Source: Buchnera aphidicola (Nurudea yanoniella) | Lineage (GTDB): Bacteria; Pseudomonadota; Gammaproteobacteria; Enterobacterales; Enterobacteriaceae | Length of the DNA stretch: 64,000 nucleotides | NCBI GenBank assembly: GCA_039829995.1 | Contig: CP140036.1 | Coordinates: 434,001 to 498,000 of the forward strand | Direction: 5' to 3' | Part shown: positions 39,201 to 48,274 of the stretch, one piece after another | Numbering within the stretch: the stretch's first letter is position 1 | Layout of the letters: every line of letters starts with the position of its first letter | Program-made: the position numbers and the translations under genes | Notes under the pieces: model-generated | What the model was told of the DNA's origin: nothing | The model's database searches: none | Seen by the model: only the letters and a program-made list of their open reading frames with translations

Positions 39201-39665
39201 ATGAAAATAATTAAAGAAACCACTCTATCAAAAGATAAAAAAATAGCTATAATAATAAGTCGATTCAATTACTTCATAAATAAAAATTTACTAAATGGTG
39301 CTCTGGATATTTTACAACGAATAGGACAAGTACAAGATGAAAACATAACAATTATATATGTTCCAGGAGCATTTGAAATACCTATTGTATCAGAAATAAT
39401 CGCTCAAAAAAATCGATATCATGCTATTATTACATTAGGAACAATTATAAAAGGAAAGACTTTGCATTTTTCACTTCTATCACGCGAAATCTATAATAAA
39501 ATATTTAACATAAATATTAAATACAAAATTCCTATTTCTTTTGGAATTATTTTAGCTAATAATATCGAACAAGCTATTGAACGTGCAGGAACTAAAATAG
39601 GAAATAGAGGATCAGAATCAGCCTTAGCAGTATTAGAAATGATTAATGTTATTAGTAAAATTTAA
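39201..39665 (+). CDS. ribH: 6,7-dimethyl-8-ribityllumazine synthase (riboflavin synthase beta chain)
   Basis: RibH condenses the pyrimidinedione and dihydroxybutanone phosphate to lumazine, the penultimate riboflavin step. The 154-residue product aligns over its whole length with E. coli RibH: IAIIISRFNYFINKNLLNGALDIL, VPGAFEIPIVSEIIA, ITLGTIIKGKTLHFSL with the phosphate-binding loop, IPISFGIILANNIEQAIERAGTKIGNRGSESAL. The catalytic His next to FSL is present. It is also called ribE in E. coli. Gene order here (ribH, thiL, ribD, nusB) differs from E. coli (ribD, ribH, nusB, thiL). Confidence 0.95.
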   Translation: MKIIKETTLSKDKKIAIIISRFNYFINKNLLNGALDILQRIGQVQDENITIIYVPGAFEIPIVSEIIAQKNRYHAIITLGTIIKGKTLHFSLLSREIYNKIFNINIKYKIPISFGIILANNIEQAIERAGTKIGNRGSESALAVLEMINVISKI

Positions 39666-39763
39666 AATATCAAACTATAATTATTTAAACATTTATAATT
39701 ATTATTATATTTAAAAAATATTATTAAAAGTAAAAATTAAAAAATAAATTTTCAAAAAATCAT

Positions 39764-40750
39764 ATGAACTTAAGCGAATTTGAAATAATTAAAAAATATT
39801 TTAGCGAAACACTAAAAAAAAATGATACGAACATTATTCAAGATATAGGCGACGATTGTGCACTTATTAAAATTCCAAAAAATCAAATTCTTGCAATTAG
39901 TACTGATACTTTAATAGAAGGAACACATTTTTTAAAGAATATAGATCCCTCTGATTTAGGATACAAAATTATTGCTATAAATCTTAGTGATCTCGCAGCA
40001 ATAGGATCACAACCTAAATGGATAACTCTATCTCTAACTCTTTCAAATAATAACGAAAACTGGATAAAAAACTTTAGCAAAAGTTTTTTTAAAACACTCA
40101 ATAACTATAATATGAAATTAATTGGAGGAAATACAACCCGAGGACCACTTAGTATCACAGCAAGCGTTTATGGAATTGTTCCAAAAAACCAAGCTTTATT
40201 AAGAAAAGGAGCAAAAATTGGAGATTTGATATATGTTACAGGTACTCTAGGAGATAGTGCAGCTGGACTCTTCCTTTTAAAAAAAGGAATAAAAAGTTCG
40301 AAAAAAGATCTTAATCATCTAATTAAAAAACATTTACATCCTATTCCAAGAATTATACATGGACAATTATTACGAAACATCGCTAGTTCTGCTATTGACT
40401 TATCAGATGGATTACTATCTGATTTAAAAAAAATTTTAGAACTAAGTAAATGTGGAGCAAATATTAATTTAGAAAAACTACCAATTTCTCAAGCACTAAA
40501 AACAAATTTTACACAAAAAACCTGGCTAAAATTTGCCATAAATTCAGGAGAAGATTATGAACTATGTTTCACAGTACCTAAAGAAAAAATACCAATATTA
40601 CAAAGTTCCATTGATCCTCTAAAAATTCCTTATCACTGTATAGGAGAAATTAATCATATTAAAAATGGATATAATTTGTTTTACAATGAAAAAAAACTAT
40701 ATTTTTCAAAATTTGGTTATGATCACTTTTTTCATAAAAATAAATTTTAA
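39764..40750 (+). CDS. thiL: Thiamine-monophosphate kinase
   Basis: ThiL phosphorylates thiamine monophosphate to the cofactor thiamine diphosphate. The 328-residue product has the PurM/ThiL-type motifs IGDDCALIKIP, AISTDTLIEGTHFL, IIAINLSDLAAIGSQPKWITLSLTL, LIGGNTTRGPLSITASVYG and AIDLSDGLLSDLKKIL, and GEDYELCFT near the C terminus. Length matches E. coli (325). Thiamine diphosphate is needed by Dxs encoded nearby. It lies between ribH and ribD. Confidence 0.95.
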   Translation: MNLSEFEIIKKYFSETLKKNDTNIIQDIGDDCALIKIPKNQILAISTDTLIEGTHFLKNIDPSDLGYKIIAINLSDLAAIGSQPKWITLSLTLSNNNENWIKNFSKSFFKTLNNYNMKLIGGNTTRGPLSITASVYGIVPKNQALLRKGAKIGDLIYVTGTLGDSAAGLFLLKKGIKSSKKDLNHLIKKHLHPIPRIIHGQLLRNIASSAIDLSDGLLSDLKKILELSKCGANINLEKLPISQALKTNFTQKTWLKFAINSGEDYELCFTVPKEKIPILQSSIDPLKIPYHCIGEINHIKNGYNLFYNEKKLYFSKFGYDHFFHKNKF

Positions 40751-40815
40751 ACTTAAAATATTTAAAATTCTTTATATTTTCAAAAAAAATTATTTTAAAT
40801 ATTTAAAAAATCTAT

Positions 40816-41916
40816 ATGAATGATATTTTCTATATGAACAAAGCAATTCAATTAGCTAAAAAAGGGATATTAACTACTTCTCCTAATCCTAATGTAGGAT
40901 GTATTATAGTAAAAAATAATGTTATTATTGGAAAAGGATGGCATAAAAAATCTGGTTATCCACATGCTGAAATATATGCTTTAAAACAAGCGGGTGAGAA
41001 AGCTAAGGGAGCAACAGTATATGTTACTTTAGAACCTTGTAGTCATTTTGGGAAAACACCTCCATGTTGCATAAAACTAATACAAGCAGGCATCTATAAA
41101 ATTATAATATCTACAATAGATCCAAATCCAAAAGTATCTGGAAAAGGAATAAGTTGGCTTAAAAAAAAAGGAATTATAGTAAAAATAGGAATTATCTCAC
41201 ACAAATCTAAAAATATAAATAAAGGATTTTTTAAAAGAATGCACACAGGAATGCCTTGGGTTCAATTAAAACTAGCTAGTTCTATCGATGGAAGAACAGC
41301 TCTAAGTAATGGATTAAGTAAATGGATCACTTCGAAAAAAGCCCGTCAAGACGTTCAACAATATAGAAGACAATGCGATGCTATAATTAGCAGTAGTAAA
41401 TCTGTCATTACAGATAATGCATTACTAACTATAAGAACTAAAAAAATACAAAAATATTCAAATAGTTTAAATAAAAATATAAAACAACCTATTCGTGTTA
41501 TAATAGATAGAAAAAATCGCATACAACCTTCACATAAATTAATTAAAGAACCTGGAAAAATATTTCTAATTAGACTAAAACTTGATAATAATCACTGGCC
41601 TAATAATGTTGAACAAATAATTATACATAGCTCTAAGACATCTAAAATTGATTTGCCAAATCTTTTAAAAATATTAGGAAAAAGAGAAATAAATAAAGTA
41701 TTAGTAGAATCAGGAGCATCGTTATCTGGATCTTTCTTAAGACTAAATTTAGTAAATGAATTAATAATTTATATAGCTCCAAAATTATTAGGACATCATT
41801 CAAAACCCTTATTTATATTAAAAAATTATAAAAAATTATCTTTTGTTCCTAAATTTATTTTTAAAAGTATTATTAAAATAGGAAATGATATAAAATTAAT
41901 TCTTACAAAAAAATAA
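40816..41916 (+). CDS. ribD: Bifunctional riboflavin deaminase/reductase RibD
   Basis: RibD performs the deaminase and reductase steps of riboflavin synthesis. The N-terminal zinc deaminase domain shows SGYPHAEIYALKQAG (zinc His and catalytic Glu near 50-52) and LEPCSHFGKTPPCC (zinc Cys near 75 and 84). The C-terminal NADPH-dependent reductase starts WVQLKLASSIDGRTALSNG and includes LVESGASLSGSFLR. At 366 residues it is a complete two-domain enzyme (E. coli 367). From memory, some other Buchnera have these domains as separate genes, so the fused state here is ancestral. Confidence 0.95.
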   Translation: MNDIFYMNKAIQLAKKGILTTSPNPNVGCIIVKNNVIIGKGWHKKSGYPHAEIYALKQAGEKAKGATVYVTLEPCSHFGKTPPCCIKLIQAGIYKIIISTIDPNPKVSGKGISWLKKKGIIVKIGIISHKSKNINKGFFKRMHTGMPWVQLKLASSIDGRTALSNGLSKWITSKKARQDVQQYRRQCDAIISSSKSVITDNALLTIRTKKIQKYSNSLNKNIKQPIRVIIDRKNRIQPSHKLIKEPGKIFLIRLKLDNNHWPNNVEQIIIHSSKTSKIDLPNLLKILGKREINKVLVESGASLSGSFLRLNLVNELIIYIAPKLLGHHSKPLFILKNYKKLSFVPKFIFKSIIKIGNDIKLILTKK

Positions 41917-41965
41917 AATTTTAGAAAATTAAATATTAAATAATAAAAAAGGAAATTTCTACTAT

Positions 41966-42403
41966 ATGAAACCTCAAGCTAGAAGAAAAGCACGAGAATG
42001 TGCCGTACAAGCATTATACTCATGGCAACTGTCGAAAAATAATATCTATGAAATAGAAAATCAATTTTATGAAAGAGACAATTTGCAAGATATTGATAAA
42101 ATATATTTTCATGAATTAATTATAGAAATTACTAATAATCAAAAATATTTAGATTCTTTAATGATTCCTTATCTATCACGAACTATACATGAACTAGGAC
42201 ATATTGAAAAAGCTATACTGAGAATTTCATTTTATGAACTGGAAAAAAGACATGACATTCCTTTTAAAGTAACAATAAATGAAGGAATTGAATTAGCAAA
42301 ACGATTCGGAGCAGAAGAAAGTCATAAATTTATAAATGGAGTATTGGACAAAGCTGCAGCAAAAATTAGATACTACACTACTAAGAAAAAAAAAGAAAAA
42401 TAA
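41966..42403 (+). CDS. nusB: Transcription antitermination factor NusB
   Basis: NusB binds boxA RNA with S10 (NusE) and supports antitermination on rRNA operons. The 145-residue product starts [27 protein letters not shown], nearly identical to E. coli, and includes the family's C-terminal helices ([48 protein letters not shown]). The C terminus has a lysine-rich extension. It is preceded by an AAGGA-like site and converges on dxs with only five bases between the stops, leaving no room for a separate terminator. Confidence 0.95.
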   Translation: MKPQARRKARECAVQALYSWQLSKNNIYEIENQFYERDNLQDIDKIYFHELIIEITNNQKYLDSLMIPYLSRTIHELGHIEKAILRISFYELEKRHDIPFKVTINEGIELAKRFGAEESHKFINGVLDKAAAKIRYYTTKKKKEK

Positions 42404-42408
42404 TAATT

Positions 42409-44277
42409 TCATTCATTTAACCAAAATAAAATTTTTTCTAAAATACCATCTGCATCCAATTTATATTCACTACGCATTTCTGACTGATTTCCCTGAGGGA
42501 TAAATACATCTGGCATTCCAATATTCAAAATAGGAAGAGTAATTTTTTTTTGCATAAATACTTCATTAATACTACTTCCAGCACCTCCTGCTATAACACC
42601 TTCTTCAAGAGTGACAAAAAACCTATGATTTTTTGTTAAACTTAAAATTAAATTAATATCTAATGGCTTTACAAAACGCATATCAACTAAAGTAGAATTC
42701 AAATTTTTTGCTACTTGTTCTGCAAAAATACATAATGGCCCGAAATTTAAAATAGCTATTTTTTTCCCTATTCTTTTTAACACTCCTTTACCAATTGGAA
42801 TTAGTTTCATTGATTTCAAAATTACTCCAATACCTTTACCTCTAGGATATCTTACTACGCTAGGACCTTTTCTATAACAATAACCAGTATATAACATATT
42901 TAAACATTCATTTTCATTACTAGGAGTCATAATAATGATGTTTGGAATACACCTAAGATAAGTTAAATCAAACATACCTTGATGAGTTTCACCATCATGA
43001 CCGACTATTCCTCCGCGATCAACTGCAAATAAAACTGGTAATTTTTGAAGCGCTACATCATGTATGACTTGATCATAAGCTCTTTGAAGAAAAGTAGAAT
43101 AAATTGAAAGTACTGGTTTATATCCACTAATAGCTAGCCCAGCAGAAAATGTTACAGCATGTTGTTCTGCTATTGCAACATCAAAAAATTGATCAGGAAA
43201 AAGCTTAGAAAATTGTACCATACCTGATCCTTCTTTCATGGCTGGAGTAATACCTATTAATTTTTTATCTATTTTTGCTATAGAACATAACCAATTCCCA
43301 AAAATTTCAGAATAAGTAAATACAGATTTTTTTTTAATTAACATTTTTCCCGTAGAAACTTCAAATTTAGGAACAGAATGCCATTTTATAGGGTTTAACT
43401 CAGCAGGTAAGTACCCTTTTCCTTTCTTAGTTATTAAATGTAAAAAATTAGTATATTTTTGAGTATTTAATCGACTAATAATATCAATTAATAAAAATAT
43501 ATCATGCCCATCTACCGGCCCGAAATATTTAAATCCTAAATCATTCAAGAAAGTATTAGATGATCTTATATCTTTTAAATATTTTTTTTGATATAATGAG
43601 TTACTATTTAAAAAATCAGATTTAATACAAAAATTCTCCTTATTTTTATATTTTTTTATTAAATTATAGTTCAAAAAAAATTTAGAAAAATACGTATTTA
43701 AAGCACCTACATTTCTAGAAATAGACATGCTATTATGATTTAAAATAACTAATAAATGTATTCCACTAAATCCAGCATGATTGATAGCTTCAAATGCCAT
43801 TCCAGAAGTCATGGCACCATCTCCAATAACACAAATAGTACGCCTATTTTTATTTTCTTTTTTTGCAGCGATAGCCATTCCTACACCTGCACTAATCGAA
43901 GTAGAAGCATGACCTACTCCTAAAACATCATATTCACTTTCTTTTCGGAATGGGAAAGAATGTATTCCATTTCTTGTACGAATACTAGCAATATCATTGC
44001 GTCTTCCTGTTAAAATTTTATGAGGATAAGATTGATGTCCTACATCCCAAATCAAATTATCAAAAGGAGTATTACAAACATAATGTAATGCTACTGTTAT
44101 TTCCACTACTCCTAAACTAGATGATAAATGACCACCGCTAGATTTGCTAATGGTTTCTAATAAATATTGACGCAGTTCATAACATAATTGAGGCAATTTA
44201 TCGATAGGAAGTAATTTTAATTCCTTTACTGAACTTGCTAAATTTAATATTGGATATTTTGTATAATTAAAGCTCAT
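42409..44277 (-). CDS. dxs: 1-deoxy-D-xylulose-5-phosphate synthase
   Basis: Dxs condenses pyruvate and glyceraldehyde 3-phosphate, the first step of the MEP isoprenoid pathway, using thiamine diphosphate. The 622-residue product is full length. The cofactor motif [21 protein letters not shown], the substrate His in [24 protein letters not shown], and the catalytic Glu of [15 protein letters not shown] are intact, as is [15 protein letters not shown]. It follows ispA by 19 bases, preserving the E. coli ispA-dxs order. ThiL at 39764 supplies its cofactor. Confidence 0.96.
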   Translation of the reverse strand: MSFNYTKYPILNLASSVKELKLLPIDKLPQLCYELRQYLLETISKSSGGHLSSSLGVVEITVALHYVCNTPFDNLIWDVGHQSYPHKILTGRRNDIASIRTRNGIHSFPFRKESEYDVLGVGHASTSISAGVGMAIAAKKENKNRRTICVIGDGAMTSGMAFEAINHAGFSGIHLLVILNHNSMSISRNVGALNTYFSKFFLNYNLIKKYKNKENFCIKSDFLNSNSLYQKKYLKDIRSSNTFLNDLGFKYFGPVDGHDIFLLIDIISRLNTQKYTNFLHLITKKGKGYLPAELNPIKWHSVPKFEVSTGKMLIKKKSVFTYSEIFGNWLCSIAKIDKKLIGITPAMKEGSGMVQFSKLFPDQFFDVAIAEQHAVTFSAGLAISGYKPVLSIYSTFLQRAYDQVIHDVALQKLPVLFAVDRGGIVGHDGETHQGMFDLTYLRCIPNIIIMTPSNENECLNMLYTGYCYRKGPSVVRYPRGKGIGVILKSMKLIPIGKGVLKRIGKKIAILNFGPLCIFAEQVAKNLNSTLVDMRFVKPLDINLILSLTKNHRFFVTLEEGVIAGGAGSSINEVFMQKKITLPILNIGMPDVFIPQGNQSEMRSEYKLDADGILEKILFWLNE

Positions 44278-44296
44278 TAGAAACTCATTCTAAAAG

Positions 44297-45196
44297 TTAT
44301 TTATTCCGTGTAATTATATAATATGCTAATTTTTTTAAAAATTTTACATTTATATGTTCATAAGATAATATTTGCAAAGATTTTAATATATCTTTATATA
44401 ATTCTTTTAACTTTTCTTTCGATTTTTTTAAACCTATTATCAATGGAAATGTATTTCTTTTTAAGTTTCTATTACAGTTTTCATATTCCATTATATTTTC
44501 AGTATCACTTAAAAAATCTAAAATATCATCTCTAATTTGAAAAGCTAAACTAATATTTTTAGAATATTTTTCTAATCCTAAAAAAATATTCTTATTATAT
44601 ACATTACTAGAAATTAAAATTAAACGAACTGCAGCACTAATTAATGATCCAGTTTTATACCAATACATTTTTTCTAATTCATGTAATTCAAAATTTTTGT
44701 ATTTTGATTCTAAATCAAAAAATTGACCTATACAAATACCTGAATATCCAGAAAAATGCGATAATTCTGCAATCATTTTTATTTTCTTATTATCCGATAT
44801 TTCACTTGAATTTAAATGAGATAAAATATTAAAAGACAAGCATTGTAATGAATTCCCTGCTAATATAGCAGTAGATTCTCCAAATTTTATGTGACATGAA
44901 TCGTATCCTCTTCTAAAAATATCATTATCTAAAGCAGGTAAATCGTCATGTATTAAAGAATATGCATGTATAAATTCAACAGAAGATGCTAAAACATCTA
45001 TAATATTTGTATTAACTTGAAAACTTTTTCCTAAAATATACATTAAAACAGACCTAATTCTTTTACCTCCTAATAAAACTCCATATTTCATAGCGTCTAA
45101 TAACAAAGAATCTTGAAAAGGTAAATCATCTAATAATTTAGACATGAAATTATTAATTCGATTCTTTTTAATACTAAAAAATCTAAACCAATCCAT
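44297..45196 (-). CDS. ispA: Farnesyl diphosphate synthase (polyprenyl synthetase) IspA
   Basis: IspA makes farnesyl diphosphate from IPP and DMAPP. I start at ATG 45196 because a GGGA Shine-Dalgarno lies seven bases upstream and the 299-residue product equals the E. coli length, with LPFQ at the same residue number; the frame is open seven codons further. The first aspartate-rich motif is present (IHDDLPALDND...RRG) as is the second (FQIRDDILDF). KTG and GQ..DLE are kept. After the second motif, the usual LGKxxGxD loop reads IMEYENCN, though KxT follows (KRNTFP). Activity is likely but loop chemistry has changed. Confidence 0.93.
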   Translation of the reverse strand: MDWFRFFSIKKNRINNFMSKLLDDLPFQDSLLLDAMKYGVLLGGKRIRSVLMYILGKSFQVNTNIIDVLASSVEFIHAYSLIHDDLPALDNDIFRRGYDSCHIKFGESTAILAGNSLQCLSFNILSHLNSSEISDNKKIKMIAELSHFSGYSGICIGQFFDLESKYKNFELHELEKMYWYKTGSLISAAVRLILISSNVYNKNIFLGLEKYSKNISLAFQIRDDILDFLSDTENIMEYENCNRNLKRNTFPLIIGLKKSKEKLKELYKDILKSLQILSYEHINVKFLKKLAYYIITRNK

Positions 45197-45477
45197 TATA
45201 AATTCCCAAAAATTCAATTAAAAACAAAAATATTTATAAAAAGAAATCGTTTTAATTTGTACATAAAAACATTTTTAAAAATTTAAAATTTAAAAATAAA
45301 AATTATTAAAATATTTTATTAATATATATACTTTAAAAAAAAATATTTAAATGCAATTTTAAAAATTTTTAAAATAATAAATTTAGCTTTAATATAAAAC
45401 ATAATTATTAAAAAATAATTTTATACGTTTTAAATCTTAAATTTATTTAAATCTACTTAAAACATAAAACTTTATAT

Positions 45478-46650
45478 TTAAAAACATAATATATTAATAA
45501 GAAACCAAAAAACAACAACAATAAACTTAAATAGAAATAAAATATTACTATTAAAATAATGTAAAAAAAATCCTCCTAATATTCCTCCTATAGAAGAACC
45601 TAAAAATTGACTAATAGAATATACAGCCATAGATGTACCTTTGTAATTTTTAGGAGAATTTTTACTAACTAGAATAGGCAAAGTTATTTCAAAAAAACTA
45701 AAAGCTATAAAAAATATTTGCAAATTTAAAAAAAATAAAAAAATATAATATCTGAAAAAAAAAGAAAAAATATCAGATATAACTAAAAAAATCATTAATG
45801 AAAAAATAAAATTTTTTCTAAAACTATTATTTTGAATATATTTTATGAGTGGAAATACAATAAAAAAAGATACTACAATAGAAACTAAATATATTATCCA
45901 AGAAAAATCTAATACATACCTATAAAAACTTAATTGAATTGGAACTACTATAAAATATAAAATTAAAATAAAATGAAGAAAGAAATTACTTAAATTTAAT
46001 TTAAATAAATTAGGATTTTTTAAAACATTTAAAATATTTTTGCATTCAGTTTTTACACATAAATTACTATTTTTTATCTTAAAATATGGAATAGCATAAA
46101 ATGCTACTAAAATACATACTACAGAGCATAAACAAGTAATTAAAAATAAAAAATGCAATCCAAACATACGAACCATAATAGGACTAAGAACTACAGACAA
46201 TACGAAACTTATACAAAAACTGATTCCTAAACACCCCATAGCTTTTATGCGATTTTCTTTCGATATTACATCAGACAATAAAGCCATACACACTGAAGAA
46301 ATCGCACCCGATCCTTGTAAACTACGTCCTAATAACATTCCAAAAATTGAATTACTATTTAAACATATTAAACTTCCAATTAAAAAAAATACTAATCCTA
46401 AAATGATAGAGAACTTTCTTCCTATTTTATCAGACAACCATCCATAAGGAATTTGAAATATAGCTTGAAAAAAACCATATGCACCCATTGCTAAACCCAC
46501 TAAAAAAATTGTACTATCTTTTAAATAAATTCCATAAGTACTAAAAACAGGAAAAATTATAAACATTCCCAACGAACGAAGAGAAAAAATAATACATATT
46601 CCTAAAATAATTCTCCATTCTTTAATGCGAATGTGAAATTTTTTAATCAT
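45478..46650 (-). CDS. yajR: Major facilitator superfamily transporter YajR, C-terminal domain missing
   Basis: A 12-segment MFS transporter of unknown substrate. From ATG 46650 the 390-residue product aligns with E. coli YajR: FSLRSLGMFIIFPVFSTYG, the motif A region PYGWLSDKIGRKFSII, LGRSLQGSGAISSVCMALLSDVISKENR and YKGTSMAVYSISQFLGSSIGG. The frame is open to 46728, but those added residues have no counterpart. The protein stops after TM12, so the soluble C-terminal YAM domain of E. coli YajR (about 65 residues) is absent. In E. coli yajR adjoins cyoE; here tusE lies between them. Confidence 0.88.
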   Translation of the reverse strand: MIKKFHIRIKEWRIILGICIIFSLRSLGMFIIFPVFSTYGIYLKDSTIFLVGLAMGAYGFFQAIFQIPYGWLSDKIGRKFSIILGLVFFLIGSLICLNSNSIFGMLLGRSLQGSGAISSVCMALLSDVISKENRIKAMGCLGISFCISFVLSVVLSPIMVRMFGLHFLFLITCLCSVVCILVAFYAIPYFKIKNSNLCVKTECKNILNVLKNPNLFKLNLSNFFLHFILILYFIVVPIQLSFYRYVLDFSWIIYLVSIVVSFFIVFPLIKYIQNNSFRKNFIFSLMIFLVISDIFSFFFRYYIFLFFLNLQIFFIAFSFFEITLPILVSKNSPKNYKGTSMAVYSISQFLGSSIGGILGGFFLHYFNSNILFLFKFIVVVFWFLINILCF

Positions 46651-46735
46651 AAATGAAAAATTCTTGCTATAATATTTAAAATATATTGAATATATATAAA
46701 TATACATTAACAATTCTTCATATAACATTTTATTC

Positions 46736-46759
46736 TGTAATTATTTTAAAATAATTACA
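46736..46759. promoter_or_regulatory. 24-base perfect palindrome in the yajR/tusE divergent region
   Basis: TGTAATTATTTT is followed directly by its exact reverse complement. It lies 86 bases upstream of the chosen yajR start and 25 bases upstream of tusE. Such a site could be an operator or a cruciform, but no matching regulator is visible in the window, and AT-rich DNA makes chance palindromes more likely. Confidence 0.35.
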
Positions 46760-46784
46760 AAACACTAACATAGAGAAATAAATA

Positions 46785-47075
46785 ATGAATACATATTTAG
46801 AAAAAAATCACCTTTGGAACAAAAAAATAGCAAAAGAAATTGCAAAAAAAGAATCTATAAAAATCACAAAAGACCATTGGGAAATAATATATATTATTCG
46901 AAATTTTTATTTGAAATTTAATATTACCCCATCTATGAGAATTTTAATGAAATTAATAGAGAAAAAAAAACTTAAAAAAATGACAAGTTGTTATTTATTC
47001 AAATTGTTTCCTTTAGGACCAAATAAACAAGCCAGCAAAATAGCAGGAATTCCTAAACCATTTCGTTGTTTTTGA
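46785..47075 (+). CDS. tusE: Sulfurtransferase TusE (DsrC-like)
   Basis: TusE receives persulfide from TusBCD and passes it to MnmA-tRNA for 2-thiolation of U34. The 96-residue product matches E. coli TusE in ITKDHWEIIYIIRNFYLKFNITPSMR and LFKLFPLGPNKQASKIAGIPKPFRCF. The catalytic Cys is the penultimate residue, as expected. It begins about 12 residues later than E. coli TusE. It sits on plus between two minus-strand units, and its stop is six bases from the cyoE stop. TusA is at 23391. Confidence 0.93.
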   Translation: MNTYLEKNHLWNKKIAKEIAKKESIKITKDHWEIIYIIRNFYLKFNITPSMRILMKLIEKKKLKKMTSCYLFKLFPLGPNKQASKIAGIPKPFRCF

Positions 47076-47081
47076 ATTATT

Positions 47082-47939
47082 TTAACATTCAAAATCAATT
47101 GACATCATAAAATTTAATATCAACATAACAAAAATAGAGTGATAAAAAACATTTTTTGACCATAAAATATTATTTTTATCATACCTATACTTCTTACAAG
47201 AAAAATATAACCATGTTATAGAAAAAAATAATAAAATTAAGAGAAATTTATATCCAGTACAACCTATAATTGTGAAAAAGCAAATAGAAATTAAAAATAA
47301 TATTATAAATACATTAACACAACGTTTAGTAAAAAAAAATGGTTTTATAATAGGATATACAGGTATATTTGCATTTTTATAATCGTTAAAATGCATTATA
47401 AAAATAGAATAAGAATGAGGAATTTGCCAAAAAAATAAAATTAAAAACAAGTTAACAGAACATAAATTTATATGATTGACGACCGAACAATATCCTAATA
47501 CAGGAGGAATTGCACCTGATACACTACCAACAATTGTAGAATATATTGATCTTGTTTTTAAAATAATACTATAAAATAAAACATATATCATAAATCCGCA
47601 AAAAGCAAGTATCATACATAATAAATTTACAAAAAATCCGAATAAAAACAATCCTAATACTCCTAAAAATATTGCACTAAATATCGAAAAACTATAAAAA
47701 GAAGGATGAGTAACTAGAATTCTTTTTTTGGTTCTATTCATATGCTTATCGATTTTATAATCAATAATATTGTTAAAAATGCAAGAAGCACTAACAATTA
47801 ATGAAATACTTATTAAATTTAAAAATAATAAATTATAACTAATATCTCCTTTTGAAGCCAAGAAAAAACCTCCTAAAGAAGATATTAAATTTCCAAAAAC
47901 TATTCTTGGTTTTAAAATTTCCAAAAAAGACATTATCAT
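47082..47939 (-). CDS. cyoE: Protoheme IX farnesyltransferase (heme O synthase)
   Basis: CyoE farnesylates heme B to heme O for the bo3 oxidase, using farnesyl diphosphate from IspA. The 285-residue UbiA-family product has about seven to nine membrane segments. The first prenyl-diphosphate site is FNNIIDYKIDKHMNRTKKR; loops GSVSGAIPPVLGY and WQIPHSYSIFIMHFNDYKNANIPVYP follow. The C terminus stops at MMSIDF, about ten residues short of E. coli. It is the last gene of the cyoABCDE operon. Confidence 0.95.
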   Translation of the reverse strand: MIMSFLEILKPRIVFGNLISSLGGFFLASKGDISYNLLFLNLISISLIVSASCIFNNIIDYKIDKHMNRTKKRILVTHPSFYSFSIFSAIFLGVLGLFLFGFFVNLLCMILAFCGFMIYVLFYSIILKTRSIYSTIVGSVSGAIPPVLGYCSVVNHINLCSVNLFLILFFWQIPHSYSIFIMHFNDYKNANIPVYPIIKPFFFTKRCVNVFIILFLISICFFTIIGCTGYKFLLILLFFSITWLYFSCKKYRYDKNNILWSKNVFYHSIFVMLILNFMMSIDFEC

Positions 47940-47943
47940 ATAA

Positions 47944-48252
47944 TTAAATTATATCTATATTATGATTTAAATTGTTCATAACCCAAAATGTTCCCATTAA
48001 AATAATAATAATAATTAAAAGAGAAAATATTATTGATATAACAATCCACTTTCGTTCATAAGAAAAATCTAAATGAAAAAACAACCTAATATGAATTAAA
48101 ATCTGAATAATTAAACATAAAAAAATTAAAACCAAAGTAATCCAATGAGAAAAAATTTTTTCTAAAACTATAAAAAAGGGTAATATAGTTAAAATAGACA
48201 ATATTAAAAAAATTAAAATATAGAAAACATACTTATTTTTAAAAAAAAACAC
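47944..48252 (-). CDS. cyoD: Cytochrome bo3 ubiquinol oxidase subunit IV
   Basis: CyoD is the small three-helix subunit that helps assemble CyoB. The 102-residue product is nearly all hydrophobic, with three predicted membrane segments and the family pattern FSHWITLVLIFLCLIIQILIHIRLFFHLDFS and IIIIILMGTFWVMNNLNHNI. Sequence identity is low, but size, topology and position between cyoC and cyoE identify it. Spacing is 22 bases from cyoC and 4 bases to cyoE. Confidence 0.9.
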   Translation of the reverse strand: MFFFKNKYVFYILIFLILSILTILPFFIVLEKIFSHWITLVLIFLCLIIQILIHIRLFFHLDFSYERKWIVISIIFSLLIIIIILMGTFWVMNNLNHNIDII

Positions 48253-48274
48253 GTTTTAAAGTATGAAAAACTCA

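Noticed and set aside
44323..44832. Two hydrophobic open frames on plus inside ispA
   Set aside because: Hydrophobicity is an artefact of reading AT-rich DNA antisense; both lie over conserved ispA sequence.
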